A stretch of 64,000 nucleotides of DNA from Mesaphorura yosii. Taxonomy: Eukaryota; Arthropoda; Collembola; Poduromorpha; Tullbergiidae. Position 1 is the stretch's first letter. Every line of letters begins with the position of its first letter. Below the pieces are notes generated by a model, which saw nothing but the letters and a program-made list of their open reading frames with translations, was not told the DNA's origin and searched no databases. The stretch lies in contig WIXG01000022.1 of assembly GCA_009869945.1 (NCBI GenBank), forward strand, positions 248,001-312,000. Direction: 5' to 3'. Below are positions 13,101-27,400 of the stretch, piece after piece. Made by a program: the position numbers and the translations under genes.

Positions 13101-15542
13101 ATCATAATATTCACAACCCACTTCTTTTACAAATGTCCAACGTCCACACATTGTTGGGTTTGGCCGTATTATTAATGACAGTCGCTACTACGATGTTGGC
13201 AGAGTTTGTATTACAAGGCTTTGGTGCTTTTAACCAGCGCAGTATAAAATTACATTACCGTACAGGCTTATATGGCTAACATCATAATCTTGCAGAGGTT
13301 GGCCTATGCAGTTGACGTAAATGAAAGTATTGCATGTCCATGTACGTTCACGCAATGTGTACACAATTCGTATTCATTACTTTAACCTTTCAAGCATTCC
13401 ATCATCGTCCTGCGTAGAATTTCTTAAAACCTTACGACCTCCTTTCGGCCGAGCAAAAGGTGACTATTTGCTATTTAATGCTCGTTGATAATAACTGGTT
13501 TTCGGCACAACTTTTTGAACCATCAACAATCATCAACGCACGCAGGTGTATTACTCTTTTCGTTTACAAAGTATAACATATATTTATCAGTTCATCTTAA
13601 CGACATACGGCTAAATTTAATTAGGCGTCCACTTTGCATTCATTAAGGACATTTAGCCTCCAGGCATCGCATCTTCCCATCTCGTCACACATATTTCGCA
13701 ATTTCTCATTTTTCACCAACCGTCAACAATGTCCGCATGCTTTACTAGACTTCTCTGTCATCTGTGATCACGACACTAGGACAAAAACATGAAGTTCAAT
13801 TAAGAAAATCATTCGCTTTAATTAAACAAACATTGAGAAGCAAGTCCGTACCCACGATTCACATCCTGATTTGATTGGTCGTAAATTATCCGACTTTCAT
13901 CTTTTAATCACAGCTTCAGCCTCTGCGCTCTGTCGAATTCTTCCGCCTCCACTTTTCTGGAAGGCAGTTATTCATTTTCCTGTACACGAACTCAGTCTGT
14001 CTGCTCCGGTGCACCCTTCGGTACCTGTAATCAGGAAAGGAACGAAATAATTAAAACAGTCGGCCCGACCCGTTCGCCCCTCGCTACCTTTGCGCCTTGC
14101 CTTGCGGATGAGTCCGAGATGCAAGATTATTATGTTATCTAGTTGTTTGACTAGGGTGCTTGAATTTTGTCTTTCGACTGCAAGTTAATTTCGTCTGCCC
14201 CTAATAACATGGTTAGGACAGCCAGCCGAAAGGGCAGTTTGATCAGCTTGCTTGGAAGCATTCAACAAATATCTTTAATATCGAACATTAGGGTTTCATT
14301 TTTTAGAGATTGAGTCGAAGAAGTACAGGAGAGGAGAAAAATATTTCTTTGTGAGCTAGAGGCTTAAAAGACTTTTTAAGGCAAGTCCCAAAATACATTT
14401 ATTGTAAACGATAAAGCAGGCCGAAGTCCTGCTGCACATCACGAATTTTTTAAGTCTTGGGGCATTAATAATATTTCTGTATACGATTATTATGTTGTAT
14501 TCGTCGCAACATCGTATTTCATTTTCAATTCAGAATGCAGTTGATAAACCCACGGCTACGGCGATGGATTTGGCCACAGGGTACTGCCTGCATGCATTCA
14601 ACATGAGTCAACTCCTGGTCGTGCCGCGGTTGCATCAACGCGTAATATACTCAAAAGATCATAAATTTTCGTCGTGATCCACAGCCCATAAAGAAGTTCC
14701 ACGCAGCCACGCAGCGCAGTGTTGAATTTCCATTTAAAATGAGTATTTCATCGTCGCACTGCCACCACGGCTCTGTTTACTGTCTTCAGGCTCAGCAATT
14801 GAGTATTGTCTTGCTTACGAGATTCACTCCTCTCCTCGCCATGTATTGAATTGAATTCACATTTTAATAATGCCTATGATGAAAATCAAGGGACATAAAG
14901 TAAATATTTATTAGTAGATTTCATATTTATGATGCCTGATTTTAAATTAATCAATTCAAACACAGACGTCTGAACCCGCAATCCTTGCAGAAAGAGATTA
15001 TTTAATTACGAATTAACATTTAATGCTGACCGAACATGTACAGTGATTGCAACCGCGATATTGAGTGGTGACTAACAAATAACGAATAAAGAGCGACGCT
15101 TCCATAGAGCCTCTGGGGTTAGGATTTACATACTAAGATTATCGTAGTGCATAGCTTGTATTTTAACAACAATTCGATGCAGCATCACGAACAGCGAGCT
15201 TATTGCTTTCTCCTTCATCAAATCCATGCCGTACCCAATGCACACGATTGCATGGAGGACGAGGAATTTGAGATGAGAGAATTCGAGCTGCCATTATGGA
15301 AGCACAGAGCAGAGAAAGGGAATCCCAATGGAGTCGGCTCGCTCGCCTTCTCATCTGTTGCGATCCGATCACTCCTTGCAAGCAGGCAGGAGCTCTCCCA
15401 AGCGATCAAGTGTGTGAATGTATTTCCAACTTGGTTTTGATAGATGGATAGATTTATTGAAGTTGTGCTACACAAGTGGAAGCGGTTGACTAGGTGGTGT
15501 GGACTTCTATAATTTATGCATCAAGTGAAATAGATTCGAAAT
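10111..15542. other. Non-coding DNA
   Basis: A 161-codon open frame on the minus strand (10653-11138) has no recognisable domain. A 17-bp dyad, AAACGGAA-A-TTCCGTTT, lies at 12289-12305 and a GGCAA-type pentamer pair at 14094-14105. I see nothing else beyond scattered ATTA words. Confidence 0.55.
10329..10345 (+). repeat. (CTATG)n pentamer run
   Basis: CTATGCTATGCTATGCT, just over three units of a five-base repeat unrelated to the GGCAN family. Confidence 0.7.
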
Positions 15543-15572
15543 ACGATCATGTTAGATCTCTAACATGATCGT
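15543..15572. repeat. Perfect 14-bp inverted repeat with 2-base centre
   Basis: ACGATCATGTTAGA is followed by TC and then by its exact reverse complement TCTAACATGATCGT, a 30-bp near-perfect palindrome. The two-base centre leaves no room for a normal RNA hairpin loop, so a dimeric protein-binding site or cruciform is more natural than a microRNA precursor. It lies 146 bases upstream of the candidate recursive splice site. No known transposon terminal repeat was recognised. Confidence 0.85.
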
Positions 15573-15701
15573 AACAAGCATGCGGTTTTCAGATTGTAAA
15601 CGCTGAAACTGCTACCAGAGTTAGGGCTTAAGTTCGGAATTGTCGGGCTAAGATATTTGGTACTAAAGCTGCTTTCTCGTTGCTATAATTAATAATTGTT
15701 T

Positions 15702-15726
15702 GTTCTTGTTCTTTGCAGGTAAGACC
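15702..15726 (+). promoter_or_regulatory. Fused 3'/5' splice site, candidate recursive splicing point
   Basis: A pyrimidine-rich tract (TTCTTGTTCTTTGCAG) ends at 15718 and is joined directly to GTAAGACC starting at 15719, giving the zero-length-exon arrangement CAG|GTAAGA. TACTAAA at 15661, resembling a branch point, lies 52 bases before the AG. Recursive splice sites of this form are established in very long Drosophila introns, including Ubx, and have been predicted in other Hox genes. The site lies 16.6 kb before the Antp leader acceptor on the same strand, where an Antp or Ubx-Antp read-through intron would be removed. Function is inferred from the motif and the context. Confidence 0.4.
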
Positions 15727-18700
15727 CCAATTTTTCTGGATTCCATTCTTTGTCTGGTGCAATTAACCTAAGCGGGAAATTTGAAAAGGTAAACAATCTG
15801 CGGCAGTAATTCTGAAACACACAGCATTGAATGTCTCTTGCAATGCCTCTGTGAGCGCCACAGCGTATTCTACGAGCATTTTTCCAAACTACGTGCGGCT
15901 GCAATTGCACAACTATCCATAAGTATACTTGCAATTCGCTGACAAGAATTCACTCCGCATCATGACTGGACGGATTATGAATAATTTGAGCTTTATTCGC
16001 CGTACTTTTGAAGACCAGACCTTTTGTTTTGTGGCTTTCGCACATTCGTGAATACATCTGTTGTTCCAAACCTCAAAATTATTACGAGAGCATAATAATT
16101 TCAGAAATGAATATTATTACCGCATTATAATACCTTTCTGAATGCATTAAAATAAATTCAAGCAACCTTTTCAGTAGGAGAATGAATATCGTCGCATATG
16201 CCCGGCCTTTATTCAGAGGATAATATTAAATATTCGCCTATATTTTTTCAGTTTCTCTCGTTTTCATATTGAATAAATAATACCGCAATACACAAGCCCA
16301 AGTTTTCTATTCAGAGTTTATCGCCCAACACGAGCGACCACACCAAACTGAACCAAACCACACAGCAAAAATATTACCACAAGTGACGAACACTCGATAT
16401 GCGAAATGCGACAATGCAGCAGCATGAACTATTTAGTAACTCGTGTCGTGGACTGGATCGTGGACAGTTTTTGATACAATATTCTGCACGCTATCCTATG
16501 TTATAGCCTCGCTCCACAACATGCAATTTCAAGCCGATTCATTTCTTGATCATTGTCTTCGCCTTTCTGGTGAAAGTTTCTTTGTTTTGTCAATTTGGTT
16601 CTTCGAGTCAAAATTCGCTCTCGAAGCAAAACGAAGGAAATTCATGATTTTTTGAGCGTCCTGGTAAATGTATTATTCATGATGTTCTTTCCCGAAGAAA
16701 TTTATCATTTTTGCCATCGCGCTGAATTTGTAAATGCATTTTCGTGGATGTTGTAATAAAATTGTAATCGTAAAATGGGCTGGTAAACACCACAACGCTT
16801 CAAGTTGCACCGCGCCAGTGAAGCCTTCGACGAATTACTAAAAAATATATCATCGTTTCCTTTTCTTGTACTTGTTCGAGATATTTAATTACACGGATAT
16901 ATGCTTATCACTTAACAAGAAAATTACGTTCTTCCTTCCAACCGAATCTTTTGCTCAGGCTGTGTTGCTTTATTGCATTGCAAAGATTGCAATCTCTTCA
17001 CCCAATGCTCAGTATTCGTAAAGGAAATGTCAGACTGGCCGATAATTCATGAGTTCACTGTGAACGTGTTCTGCCCAAAAAAAATTGAAAATCCACTCAC
17101 GACCACGACCGCGTCCGCGACTCCAATCCGAAATTACAAATCAGCTATCCATACTTAATTTTAGCCGTGTACGAAGGGGCAGAAATCTCGTCGGGGGGTT
17201 TTCTGCAGGAGAAGAAACTTCACATGCATTTTTCTGAGAGAGCCGCTCAAAGAGAAATGCGAATCGAATCAAATTATCACATGTTCCATCATTTCATTCT
17301 CATCTCAAGAGTTCTCTTTGTGTACGCATTTCTATTCCGTTCTCCATTGCGCTGCGTTTGTTATTCTCTCGTCAATGGTATCGGACGCACTCATCTTCTG
17401 AATCATGAATGCATTTTCGTGTTCCGCCAGCCAGCCAGCACTCAGGGTAGGAAGATGAAATGGGCAGGCGAGCAACTCGTCGAAATGAGATTTCATTCTT
17501 TTGTCGATCCGTTCGACAAAGGGACAGAATTATCTCAAGAAATAAAAGTAGCACTCGCAGCGCTTGCTTTGCTCCGCTGCTGCCTGGTGATGTTTGTAAT
17601 TTTTCTCACTACCATTGGGTGGTACGAAATACAAAAAGCTTCGCCTCTCGCTTGTATGTAGTATAAATGATTTTCCCATTGTTGTTATTATTCGGGCTCC
17701 ATGCACAATTTATATCGTGCATGTTCGATCTGAAATGATGAAGATGGATTACTCCCACTGAGAATTAATCCCGAGAGTGTATGGAAAATAGAGAACACGC
17801 CACATGCGCTTGTATGGGCTCCGATTGCATTGATGAAACGACGAGACTATATTTTGGAACGCACGGAATCAAATCAAAACTTTGGGTGGGGTCGCGCTTT
17901 GGGAGCGAAATATTATTTTTCAATAAACTCAGAACGGGCGAGCTGCGCCGTAGCTCGGCCTGAATTGAAATTGAAGCTGATATTGCACCAACAACGGAGC
18001 TGTAACTCATATTCGACCGCGGGCGTCCACATTCTTATGCGCGCACACGAAATGTCAAATGCTTCTCGTATCAGGATCAAGATTTCATTTTTAAAATAAA
18101 ATGGAATGCTTCTTTACCTCATGCTGTTTTCCTTTCCTCCTGTCACACGGCAATCAATCTGGGATTCAGAATCTCTGAACCGTACAGCATAGCGGCAGCC
18201 ATTGCAGCTCTGCCTCGCCTCTTGTTATCAGCATACACAGCAGTCCATTGGCATCGGTGTCTCTGTTATCATTTCGTATCGTCGTCCGCATTCAGTATAG
18301 TACCAGTCTGTCTCTGCTTATTACATGAAATATTTAGTTTGTAACCATTGTAATTTATTGTCATGTCTGTCTGTGTAAACTTTTGTATCAACCATTCTGC
18401 TGCTGCTGCGTTGCTCCTCGATTGTCGCTCATCCATTGATAAAAGTGAATCGGGATTTGGTGGCTCTAAACTCTCTCGTGTCGCGTCGCATCGGTCGCGT
18501 CCCCCATCCGCCTAGAAATTCATATACATCCATGACAGGAGCGAGTCGAGTATTCGAACCATTTCCTAGCTGCTTGTCCATTTTTCAAAAACTTGGCTCT
18601 GCTCTGGTTTTCGTTCATAGTATCAACACAGAGCATTAGCATACAATTGTTAAATATATCGCATCTCTTGTTTCATTTTGCTTCTCATACCAGGCGAAGT

Positions 18701-19395
18701 CTTAACAATTCATGTTTTATACGAGAGATAATTTATGGCTGTATTGACTATATACGAGAGACGAGTGTACGGAAGATTAGAGACCGACTCAGGAAAGTGT
18801 CAACTGCACTATCATGGCAAGGCAATGGTTTGGATTCAAAGACTAGACTAATGTTCTGATTGTGTGTGATACATGCACGCATGTGAGGAACTCAAGTGCC
18901 AAAATTGCATTTATTTTTAGAACATTAAATCTGAGTTCCGTGTCGTGTTGCAGTAGCTTAGCATTGCTTAATGGAACGTGAACGGCGCGCAATGCGGCAC
19001 AGGGAATTCCGAGGTGGATTACTAAACGCGAGAGAGTCATGCCAAATATTTTTGTTTTGATTAAGAAAGCGAATGAAAAGTGTAAATGTAAAACACGAGG
19101 AATTGCAGACTGTGGATTCCATCAATATTTTGACTGGCTCGGGGCGCAAAAGGCTGCGATCCATTCAAGCGAGTCGGTGAGTCCATGAAAGAACAGTGAT
19201 GCATAGTGGATAGTGTTGAAGAGAGAATGAAAACGAAAACCTATCATTTAAAAGGTCATAAAATAATCCAAATGAATTGTTCGTGTATAAACAATTACGC
19301 TACCGTAAATCGCAAATGCGTGTGGCACATAGTCTCGATGTATTGTATAGTGAAGGGTGATAGTGGTAGTGGGATTAGTGTAATTGCAGTAATAG

Positions 19396-19422
19396 ATAAT
19401 AAAAATAAAAATAAAAATAAAT
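19396..19422 (+). repeat. (AATAAA)n microsatellite
   Basis: About four tandem copies of a six-base unit, AAAAAT/AATAAA. It contains AATAAA words but has no gene upstream that would use them for polyadenylation. Confidence 0.8.
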
Positions 19423-20780
19423 GTCTATTATGGGGTCATAAAATTAAGTGGAGAGAGATGCACGGCACACGGCAACGGGCGCGGAGTCGGTTTGGTTGGT
19501 GTTTCGGAATGTCTTTACTTTAAAGCTTATGGGTAATTTATCCGACCATAACTGCCTTGTTAACAACTCTTTATTTCTTGCCCTTTGTTTCTTACTATGC
19601 GTAATGTACCTGAGTCATGATCTCCAACTTGCTCTTTGAAGATGGTCGGCCATATTTGTTTACGATTAGCCGAGCTTGTGCCTAATTTACAGACACTGAC
19701 TACCAAGAAAAATGCCTAATTGTACTTCGTTACAAACAACATTAAGAAGCAAAATTTGCATATGCATGAGGGTACGGTTGGTTGCTATCAGGTTATAAAG
19801 CAATAATCACTTCATAATGATCATAATCATCGTTATCTTATCCGAGTGTAGTGCGCGGCAATAATAATTCGTTAACCCTTTGCACTCGTGCGTGCAAGTG
19901 CATTGCAGCTTTGAATGGACCATAAAAGCTTCTACCACCTCATAAAACTAACCTGGCACAACATGTGATATCTTTATTGCAAGCTGTACGATGTAAACGT
20001 CATAAAGATTACAGTTCCACACCATTCCTAGCCTTACAAAACTTGCTCAATATGTAGGGCAGAATTCATCACAGTTCTCAATTAATTAACGGTATGGATT
20101 GGCAGCATTCAAATTGGCTTTGAGAAAATCCTATCTTGTCGACATCCGCTTCTGTCTCTAAACTAATTTGATTAATTCAGCATTCGTATTGGTAGACACT
20201 TCCCCGTCCTTCATTCTATGCCTCCGAATTCAGGATTCTGGCAATAAATTCAAATTCACCAATTTCATTCCGAGTTCAGGCCAAAGTGATGAAGCGATCC
20301 CATTCCATAAATTGAAAACAAAATAGTTACTTAAGAATTTCAATTTAAACTTTGGAGCAGAATTCCGCATGCGACGTGCACGGCACATGTATGCAGGAGT
20401 TTCGGGCCCTGTTTTGCTCGGCTATTGTGTAATTGACAAAAATAGTGCGGGTGATGAATTGCCTTTGCATCGTCCTCCGCAACGCTACTCGGTCCTGCTC
20501 GAGTATTTACATACTTATAATCTATGGAGTATTTGCTGGTGGCTGGTGCACCATTCCAAAGTGATTATTATTTCCCTGCGACAGCAACAGCCGAGCAGAA
20601 CAGCACCAACCACACAGCCTATTAAGCGCGCATGGTATGCGAGATCATGCCGCTCTTTCGTGTCCTTTATCATCTTTTGTAATACAAGAAGATGACAGAC
20701 ATTTGCACAAAAACCGAAACTTTATATTCATTACTTAAAGTACGGTACGACACCGGCAGCCACGAGACGACTCCGACTAT

Positions 20781-20799
20781 GGCTGGCTGGCTGGCTGGC
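20781..20799 (+). repeat. (GGCT)n tetranucleotide run
   Basis: GGCTGGCTGGCTGGCTGGC, nearly five units. Simple repeat in non-coding DNA upstream of Antp. Confidence 0.85.
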
Positions 20800-22257
20800 G
20801 ATGGTGACGAAGCCGAAGAAACCCGCTCGCGTTCGTTCCGACGACGAGTAAAGTGAAAAGGGAAGTTTTCACTCATAAATTAGAAATGAGAAACGCGAGA
20901 ATGTGTAGTGACATTTTCGGAATTAATTCCGCATCAGAGGAAGCATTAATCGAAAGTTTCACGCCTTCCTGATCCTGATTTTAACGAAAAGTTGAAAATG
21001 AGTAAATTCGGGTGGCGGAGCCTCCAAACTCTAGCATCTTCGGCATAGCAAAGGACAAGATTCACTCAATTCACTTCCAGTGCACATATTTTCAGCAGAA
21101 TAATTTATACACGTATTGGGAGCAACTTGGTCTCATTGTTAACTCATTTTCAATTTAGAATTATACGTGCGCACTCGTACTCATACGTCGTCACAAGGGT
21201 CTTGAATTATGTATGATCGCATAATATTTATTTGCATGCACGCTCGTCGCGCGTGTGGAAATTCTGGCGAAATTGTTGCTTAGAACAATGTGCTCGTGCT
21301 CTGTATCTGTACTTAATGTTTAGTTACTTCATAATGCTGCAAATGCAAATAGGCATACGGCCCACTAGATTTCATAATTGAATATCCATGTTGTTCTTCC
21401 TGTGCAGTAATTTAATGAGGACTAGATTCAGATTCAGTGACTCAGGGAAAGCGTAGTGATTCGGGTGCGTCGTGTATGAAAGAAGAAACCATGTGATAAA
21501 TTGAAAACTGCATTAGCACTCCATTAGCAGGACACCGGACGGTTTGGGTTTAATTTAGTTACATTCGGATCGCGTTTTGGAGGTCTTATCTTCAGCCGAA
21601 CAAGCATTCATTACATTAATATCATCGCGTAATCCAGAGCGGCAGAAGGCTAAACTGATGGTGCCACTCGCAATGTCCTTCTAATTTAATTTTATACTGA
21701 AATATCATGGGTTCAGCTCAGATTGCAAGACCGCTTCACATAATGGATTTTGCAATTAATTACATGAAGATGAAGGGATAAGTCAATACTCACTTCCTAC
21801 AACTCGAACGAATCTAATCTGGGTCTAATTGAGAATGTATGGACACAGAGTACCGAGCACCATGCTCCCTTAATCCTTACTTCCTTTTCTAAATCTCCGA
21901 AAACATTAATGAAAGCATAAGGCCCCTGATCTTACGTCTATATACCAGGGCCAAAACGGAAGTGATATTTAGTTAAACTGGAAAATAATATTAAGATTCA
22001 GGAGGGAAGTCGCCGTTGTTAAATGCATTTGAATCCATGATTGTTCTCATGCATCAAATTCTACGGCGAATACAAATTTTTATACCGGTGACAAGCGCAG
22101 GGTGACGGCGATTCTGTATTTCTAAAATATGCATTCAGTTCCCCGAAGAATGATTGTGCAAGCTTGTAAGTTAGACTAGACGGTTTGAGCTTGCGACATG
22201 CAGCAGCAGGGAACGAAATGCACAGAAGCAGAGCGAGTTAACAGTGAGCAGTAGTCG

Positions 22258-22274
22258 CGTCGTCGTCGTCGTCA
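22258..22274 (+). repeat. (CGT)n trinucleotide run
   Basis: Five consecutive CGT/TCG units ending in CGTCATTC. No open frame of note uses them. Confidence 0.75.
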
Positions 22275-24480
22275 TTCTCGTACTTGGGTTCTAAATGTCT
22301 ATCTCTCCTCCCATTTTTCTTGTTCCTTTCCTTCGCTCTTTCACAACCGTGCGTCCGTCCATTAGCTTGACTGCTTGACATAAACATGTATATTGTGTGT
22401 TAAAGGACGAGAGCACGGCCGGGCCGGCACGGTTACCGCTTGACTCACAATGTTGACACACTCGAGACTTTTCTCAATCTAGCAAGCATCTTTCTCTTTT
22501 ATTAAGAGCTAAGCCCAGACCAGACCAAACCAACTTTGAACGTGCTATCATCTATGAATCTGAAGTACTCGGCATGTACGAGTCGTACACGGTGGTGTGA
22601 GTCACACTCGGCAACACTTTCAGTGAAGCATTGCACTCAACCGAGGATCGGACAAAAATTCAATGAGAGGAGTAAACTTAACGCAATAATAATATCTTTA
22701 TTGTAGAGATACTATACATCATCTCCTCAACAGTGCAGACGCACTGCATGGTATTCGGTCCTGAGCCGAGCCGAAGAGCCACGCAAAGGACTACTGTGAG
22801 ATTCTAAGCATGGAACTCAGATTAAAGGAACATTCGTTTTCTCGTTTCTCTGTCGTGCCTGCGATCAGAAAATAAAATGTTAGAATCACTGGAGAGCCTT
22901 TGCCACTAGTGCTACAGTTTTGGAGCTCCAGCAGCTCCACTTTCACCGACACAGTCTCAATTCAATTCTTCCAGTGTTAACACCAACACCAAGTTGTAAA
23001 AATGATAAAGCGTCTGCGACTGGGACGACAGTCCTCAGTTGCAATTTAGACTTCGTTCTGGTGTCGACGCTGCCCTTGTCCGAAATGGGAAACTGTGCTG
23101 CGACTCTGAATTTAGCAAGTGAAGTTGAGTTCAGGTTTTCTTAAAATAAAAATTCGCCATGATGAACCTGTGCAAAACTCAATTAGCAGTTGTGAATTGT
23201 CACAGGACAGACTACAAAGTGGCAAACATGTGCAAAGTGAAAGTGCGGTATGAAATTGGCAGTTGACTGTTTGCTCCTTTCACTGGATTGATGGATTATG
23301 GATAAACAATCGTAAAGTTGAACACTTAACGTAATCCTAATCCTCAGCGGCTTGGTTTATGCTTGAAAGGCTAAGGATTTAAACCCAAACGAACTCCTCC
23401 TACAATATTCTCTTAAGATTACAACTGGTGATCTTCTGAACCACCACCGGCTCATACATAATGACGTACTGATGCAACTTGCTGTGCTCCCTCGCAAATT
23501 TGTGCATATTGCAATCCAGAGTGACAATTCGCACACATTTGGCCCATGACTTGAGCCGTGCCTTTTGCCTGCCGCTTTCAGTGAACCGCAATTTAAGTGG
23601 CCATTAGTTCACCGCACAGAATTTAAAAACGCATTAATTTTACGGTCTATTATAAAAGTCAGCGTGGAAAGATTTAACATCAACACTTTCAGCAAATTCT
23701 GTCACCCTACACAGCACCCAAAAAGCAGAAGATTGGATTTTATTCATCCTAGAAAATCTATTTTAGGCCTTTGTCTTTTCATAGGATAAAAATAGCACTG
23801 TTCACGTTGTACTTGTCTTGGCTTCGAAAAAGCACGTTTCGATCTGTTCAGATACAAAGGCCAAGTCATATTTCACTGCGAGTGCACAAAAAATAGTATT
23901 TTTGCTAAACAATCATCGCAGAAATCTCAACAGTCTCTTTATCCCATAAATTAAGTAGTCAACGTCCACATGTGAACCCTCTTCTTGAGCAGGGAATTTT
24001 CAAAGAATTGTTATTTTTATACGCACCGAAGCTTCAACCCGACTTCGTTTGCGATTTTAGAATTAGAACTTGAACCATTGCATTTGAGTTACCAATCAAT
24101 TTCTAGTCTTTGCGAATTCCTATAGTTAGAGCACACGTGCGATTATTTTTTAAAGATTACATAAGCCAGTTTTGTACTCGACATTCAAGAGGCCTTTCTT
24201 TTTACAACTACAATACGAAGATTTGAACGGAGACAAGAAGAAAGGCGATAACTTTGGGATTTCTTCTGCGGCGCGTCAACAGAGGAAAGAAACAAAAACC
24301 GACGGAACCAAATTACATTGTGATACTCTTTCATAGCTAAACTAATCGGTAATTGTCTCATTTTCTTTCTTATTGTCTTTCATGTTTCGGTTTGGTTTTG
24401 ATCTCCTACGAAAGTTGAGCATCATTCTACGATATACCATGCAAGATGCCTTGCCCAGGGAGATGAAGTATGCATGATTA

Positions 24481-24490
24481 TGATTAATCA
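24481..24490. promoter_or_regulatory. Palindromic homeodomain-type site TGATTAATCA
   Basis: This is a perfect 10-bp palindrome containing TGATTAAT in both directions (fits TGATNNAT) and an ATTA core, in a run of similar words (CATGATTATGATTAATCAATTTCATC region, 24475-24500). It lies about 7.9 kb upstream of the Antp leader exon. A candidate Hox/Exd element, low certainty. Confidence 0.25.
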
Positions 24491-27400
24491 ATTTCATCTA
24501 GTCAGTCAAGAATTGAGCTCAATTTCAGTTGGAGAAGCAGTTTAAGCTGACAAGGATTAATTTTAGAATGCGTACATTGTACATGATACGCACGTCAGCC
24601 AGAAATGTTAACATACCATGTCCACGTCCAGAAAAAGTACATATGCACTTGCATGCCATGATTCTAAGTGATGCTACATAGCACAGCGTAACAGAAACTA
24701 TCAATCTACATCTAGACAAGGCAAGACAGTTGTGTTTAGGTGCTGTTTGATGGATACTCGGTACTTGAGAATGAAGCAGTTCTGATTCTGTTTCTGATCG
24801 TTTACATTTTATCTCACTGCACGCCATGGACGAGACCCAGATACCGGGTACATGATACTTATTAATAAATTGCTGCATGCTCTCGTAATACAAGAATGTA
24901 ACATTTCGTGACATGTGAGATGAGACGAGCGATTTCACCTTCTGATACAAGCTTTGAACCACTTCACGGAGAAGATTCTAAAAGATCAACCCATGCACAT
25001 ACCGAAATTGTAAATGGAGGCAGTGGAATTGAAGTTGAGATTCTTTTGTATTGATGAATTTGATTAATACATAAAACTATAAAGTAATTCTCCATTCTTT
25101 GGCTTGTTGCGTAGAATTTTCGTCGAATTATTACTGAAACTCAAGCCGACTGACGTGTAGGGTTATTGGTTGCTCGCGCTGACACCTGCCAACAACTTTT
25201 CCCATATATTCTAAGGACAGCGCTTACGTCTAACATTTTAATTTCCCAACGTCTCCATTTCGCCGTCGACTTTAATAAATGCAATGTCCGTCAGACCTGT
25301 CAACGTCTGAGAATCTGAAAATGTTGGATCAAACTTGTTTTTCTACTTTAACTTCCCACTTCCAAGCGGTCACCCGTGTGCATTGTTGTACGCATCTTAA
25401 TTTATAAGATCCCTGGTCCGTAAATGGTAAAAAATTGGTTTCTGCTTCAACATTCGAAATGAATCAGTCTGACTGCATTTTAAGTACCCACATGATGCCA
25501 ACGAGTAAAAGTGAGTTTTTTTATTAAATATGAATGATGAGATTTTCCATACCCAATCGACATGGCACCCCCTTACAATATTTTAAAAGACTACATTCGT
25601 TCCCCTTCTTCATTTTGCATGATGCAGTGAAGCAACACTTTGGATAATTGAAATATTTAATATTGGTCCTAGTAGGAGTAAGTGCATGTGGAGTAAGTCA
25701 TCCATTTTAAAAATATTTTGAAATATTGAAATACACTGGAAGGAAATCGTGTTACACAAAATGAAGAGTTAATAATTCATTGAGGAATTTCTTTACCTAC
25801 TTTAAAATTGAAAAAGCACCGACTTCTTTCGACTCTAGACCGATTTTGACTTGAAGATCGTTGCGATTTGCGCTGAGGCTCGCGTATTGCGTTCCATTCT
25901 TTGAGTCCCCTTAGAATGGTATGTTTTTCCCATTTAAATGTTGGGATTGGAATCTAAGCCTCATGTGCCAGTTGGGAATTCGTATTTTGATTGGAAGCAA
26001 TATTTTCTCATTTTGATTCTTCCCACTCAATTTCCCTCTACATTTGTTATTTCCCTTTTCTGCCTCTGTCGTGCGCTGAGGACACTTGTGATCTTGGAAC
26101 GGACCCATTCATCTTGTGTTTTAAATTGTCGGTATTTACTTTTCTGATTTGTCAACATTTCATGCCATGCTAAGTTTAAATCCTGTCTCGAGTTGGTGGG
26201 GATGCTTCAGAATACAGTAATTGATTCCATTAGCCTCGATTTCATTCTCGATTCATGCAAGCCTAGATCCCATTTCTATTTTCAAGATTAGTCCAAACTT
26301 GAGACTTTAGAATCTAGAATTTAGATTGTTCAGATCGATTCATATTGTTCGAAGATTGAGACATTTCAAACAAGAGTTACGGTAATCATGAAGGAGTACA
26401 ATTTGGGCGGCTTTATCACATTTTACATTCTGAAACTCTACTACAAAACAACCGCAGTTCAAGTTAATCTAATCAATCAGAGAATATTTACAAGCAATTG
26501 CATCTTATGGCAGGGTCAGATGGACACCTTGACCACTGGTTTCTGCGTACTAATCTAAAAACTCAGATCCAGAAGAACTTACAAGTCTCTTAATCAAATG
26601 TCGCTGTCAATCTTATTTCGCTAAACAGAAATGTAAATTTTAAACTTATCGTGACTACCATTCTGGCATATAGGCACTATTCAAACTGCTTTTTCGAAAT
26701 GAGTGACAGGATCTTGATTCAACGTTTGTTCGTTTGGTAGTTTCCCTCTGCCAGTGTGGTTGTAAGGCAAGAATTCATTTTAAACTTGATTTTTAATAAA
26801 GCTACGCATCGCACATGTCAGTCAACCGAATAGAAGTGTCACTCTCTCTCAACCTTGCATGACAACTCAACTTCCTTCAGCATCAGCGAGTACGTCGAGC
26901 TGCATTTACATTTTAATGAGAAACTGAACCATGTAAAATGCAAAGCACCGTAATTGGGATGCGAGATGTGTAACGTTAACTCGTTACCAAAATTTTGATT
27001 CAGAACAACAAGGCTCGAAACAAGGGGTCATTTTGTCCGTCCGTCATTTCATTCGCAGTGTGCATACTTTTAATTAAGGACAGAACTGCCGACAGAAGAG
27101 AGAAATGGAAGATTAAGAGCTTCAGTTTCACTTGCCAGGCAATTGATTGACATTTAATAAACGCACCAAACCCAATCGCACTACAGCACTCTGCGATTGG
27201 AGAACGGAAAGAATTGGTTAAAGGGAGCAGCGATGGCTTCCGTCAGTCATGTTGAGCTATTTCATGCGCGGGCCAACAAGAGCTCTCTGCTTCCCCTTCT
27301 TTTGGGTACATTTCTATTATTTACTCATCTCGCACTTCACTGGCTATGATGGCTTCCCCGCGCTCAAGCCCTTAGCTGCATTTTGCGAACAAACCCATAA

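Noticed and set aside
17167-17661. 164-codon open frame (+)
   Set aside because: The composition looks like translated non-coding DNA, with no domain, splice context or repeat structure.
24525-24962. 145-codon open frame (-)
   Set aside because: No domain or signal recognised, and isolated in repeat-poor A+T-rich DNA.
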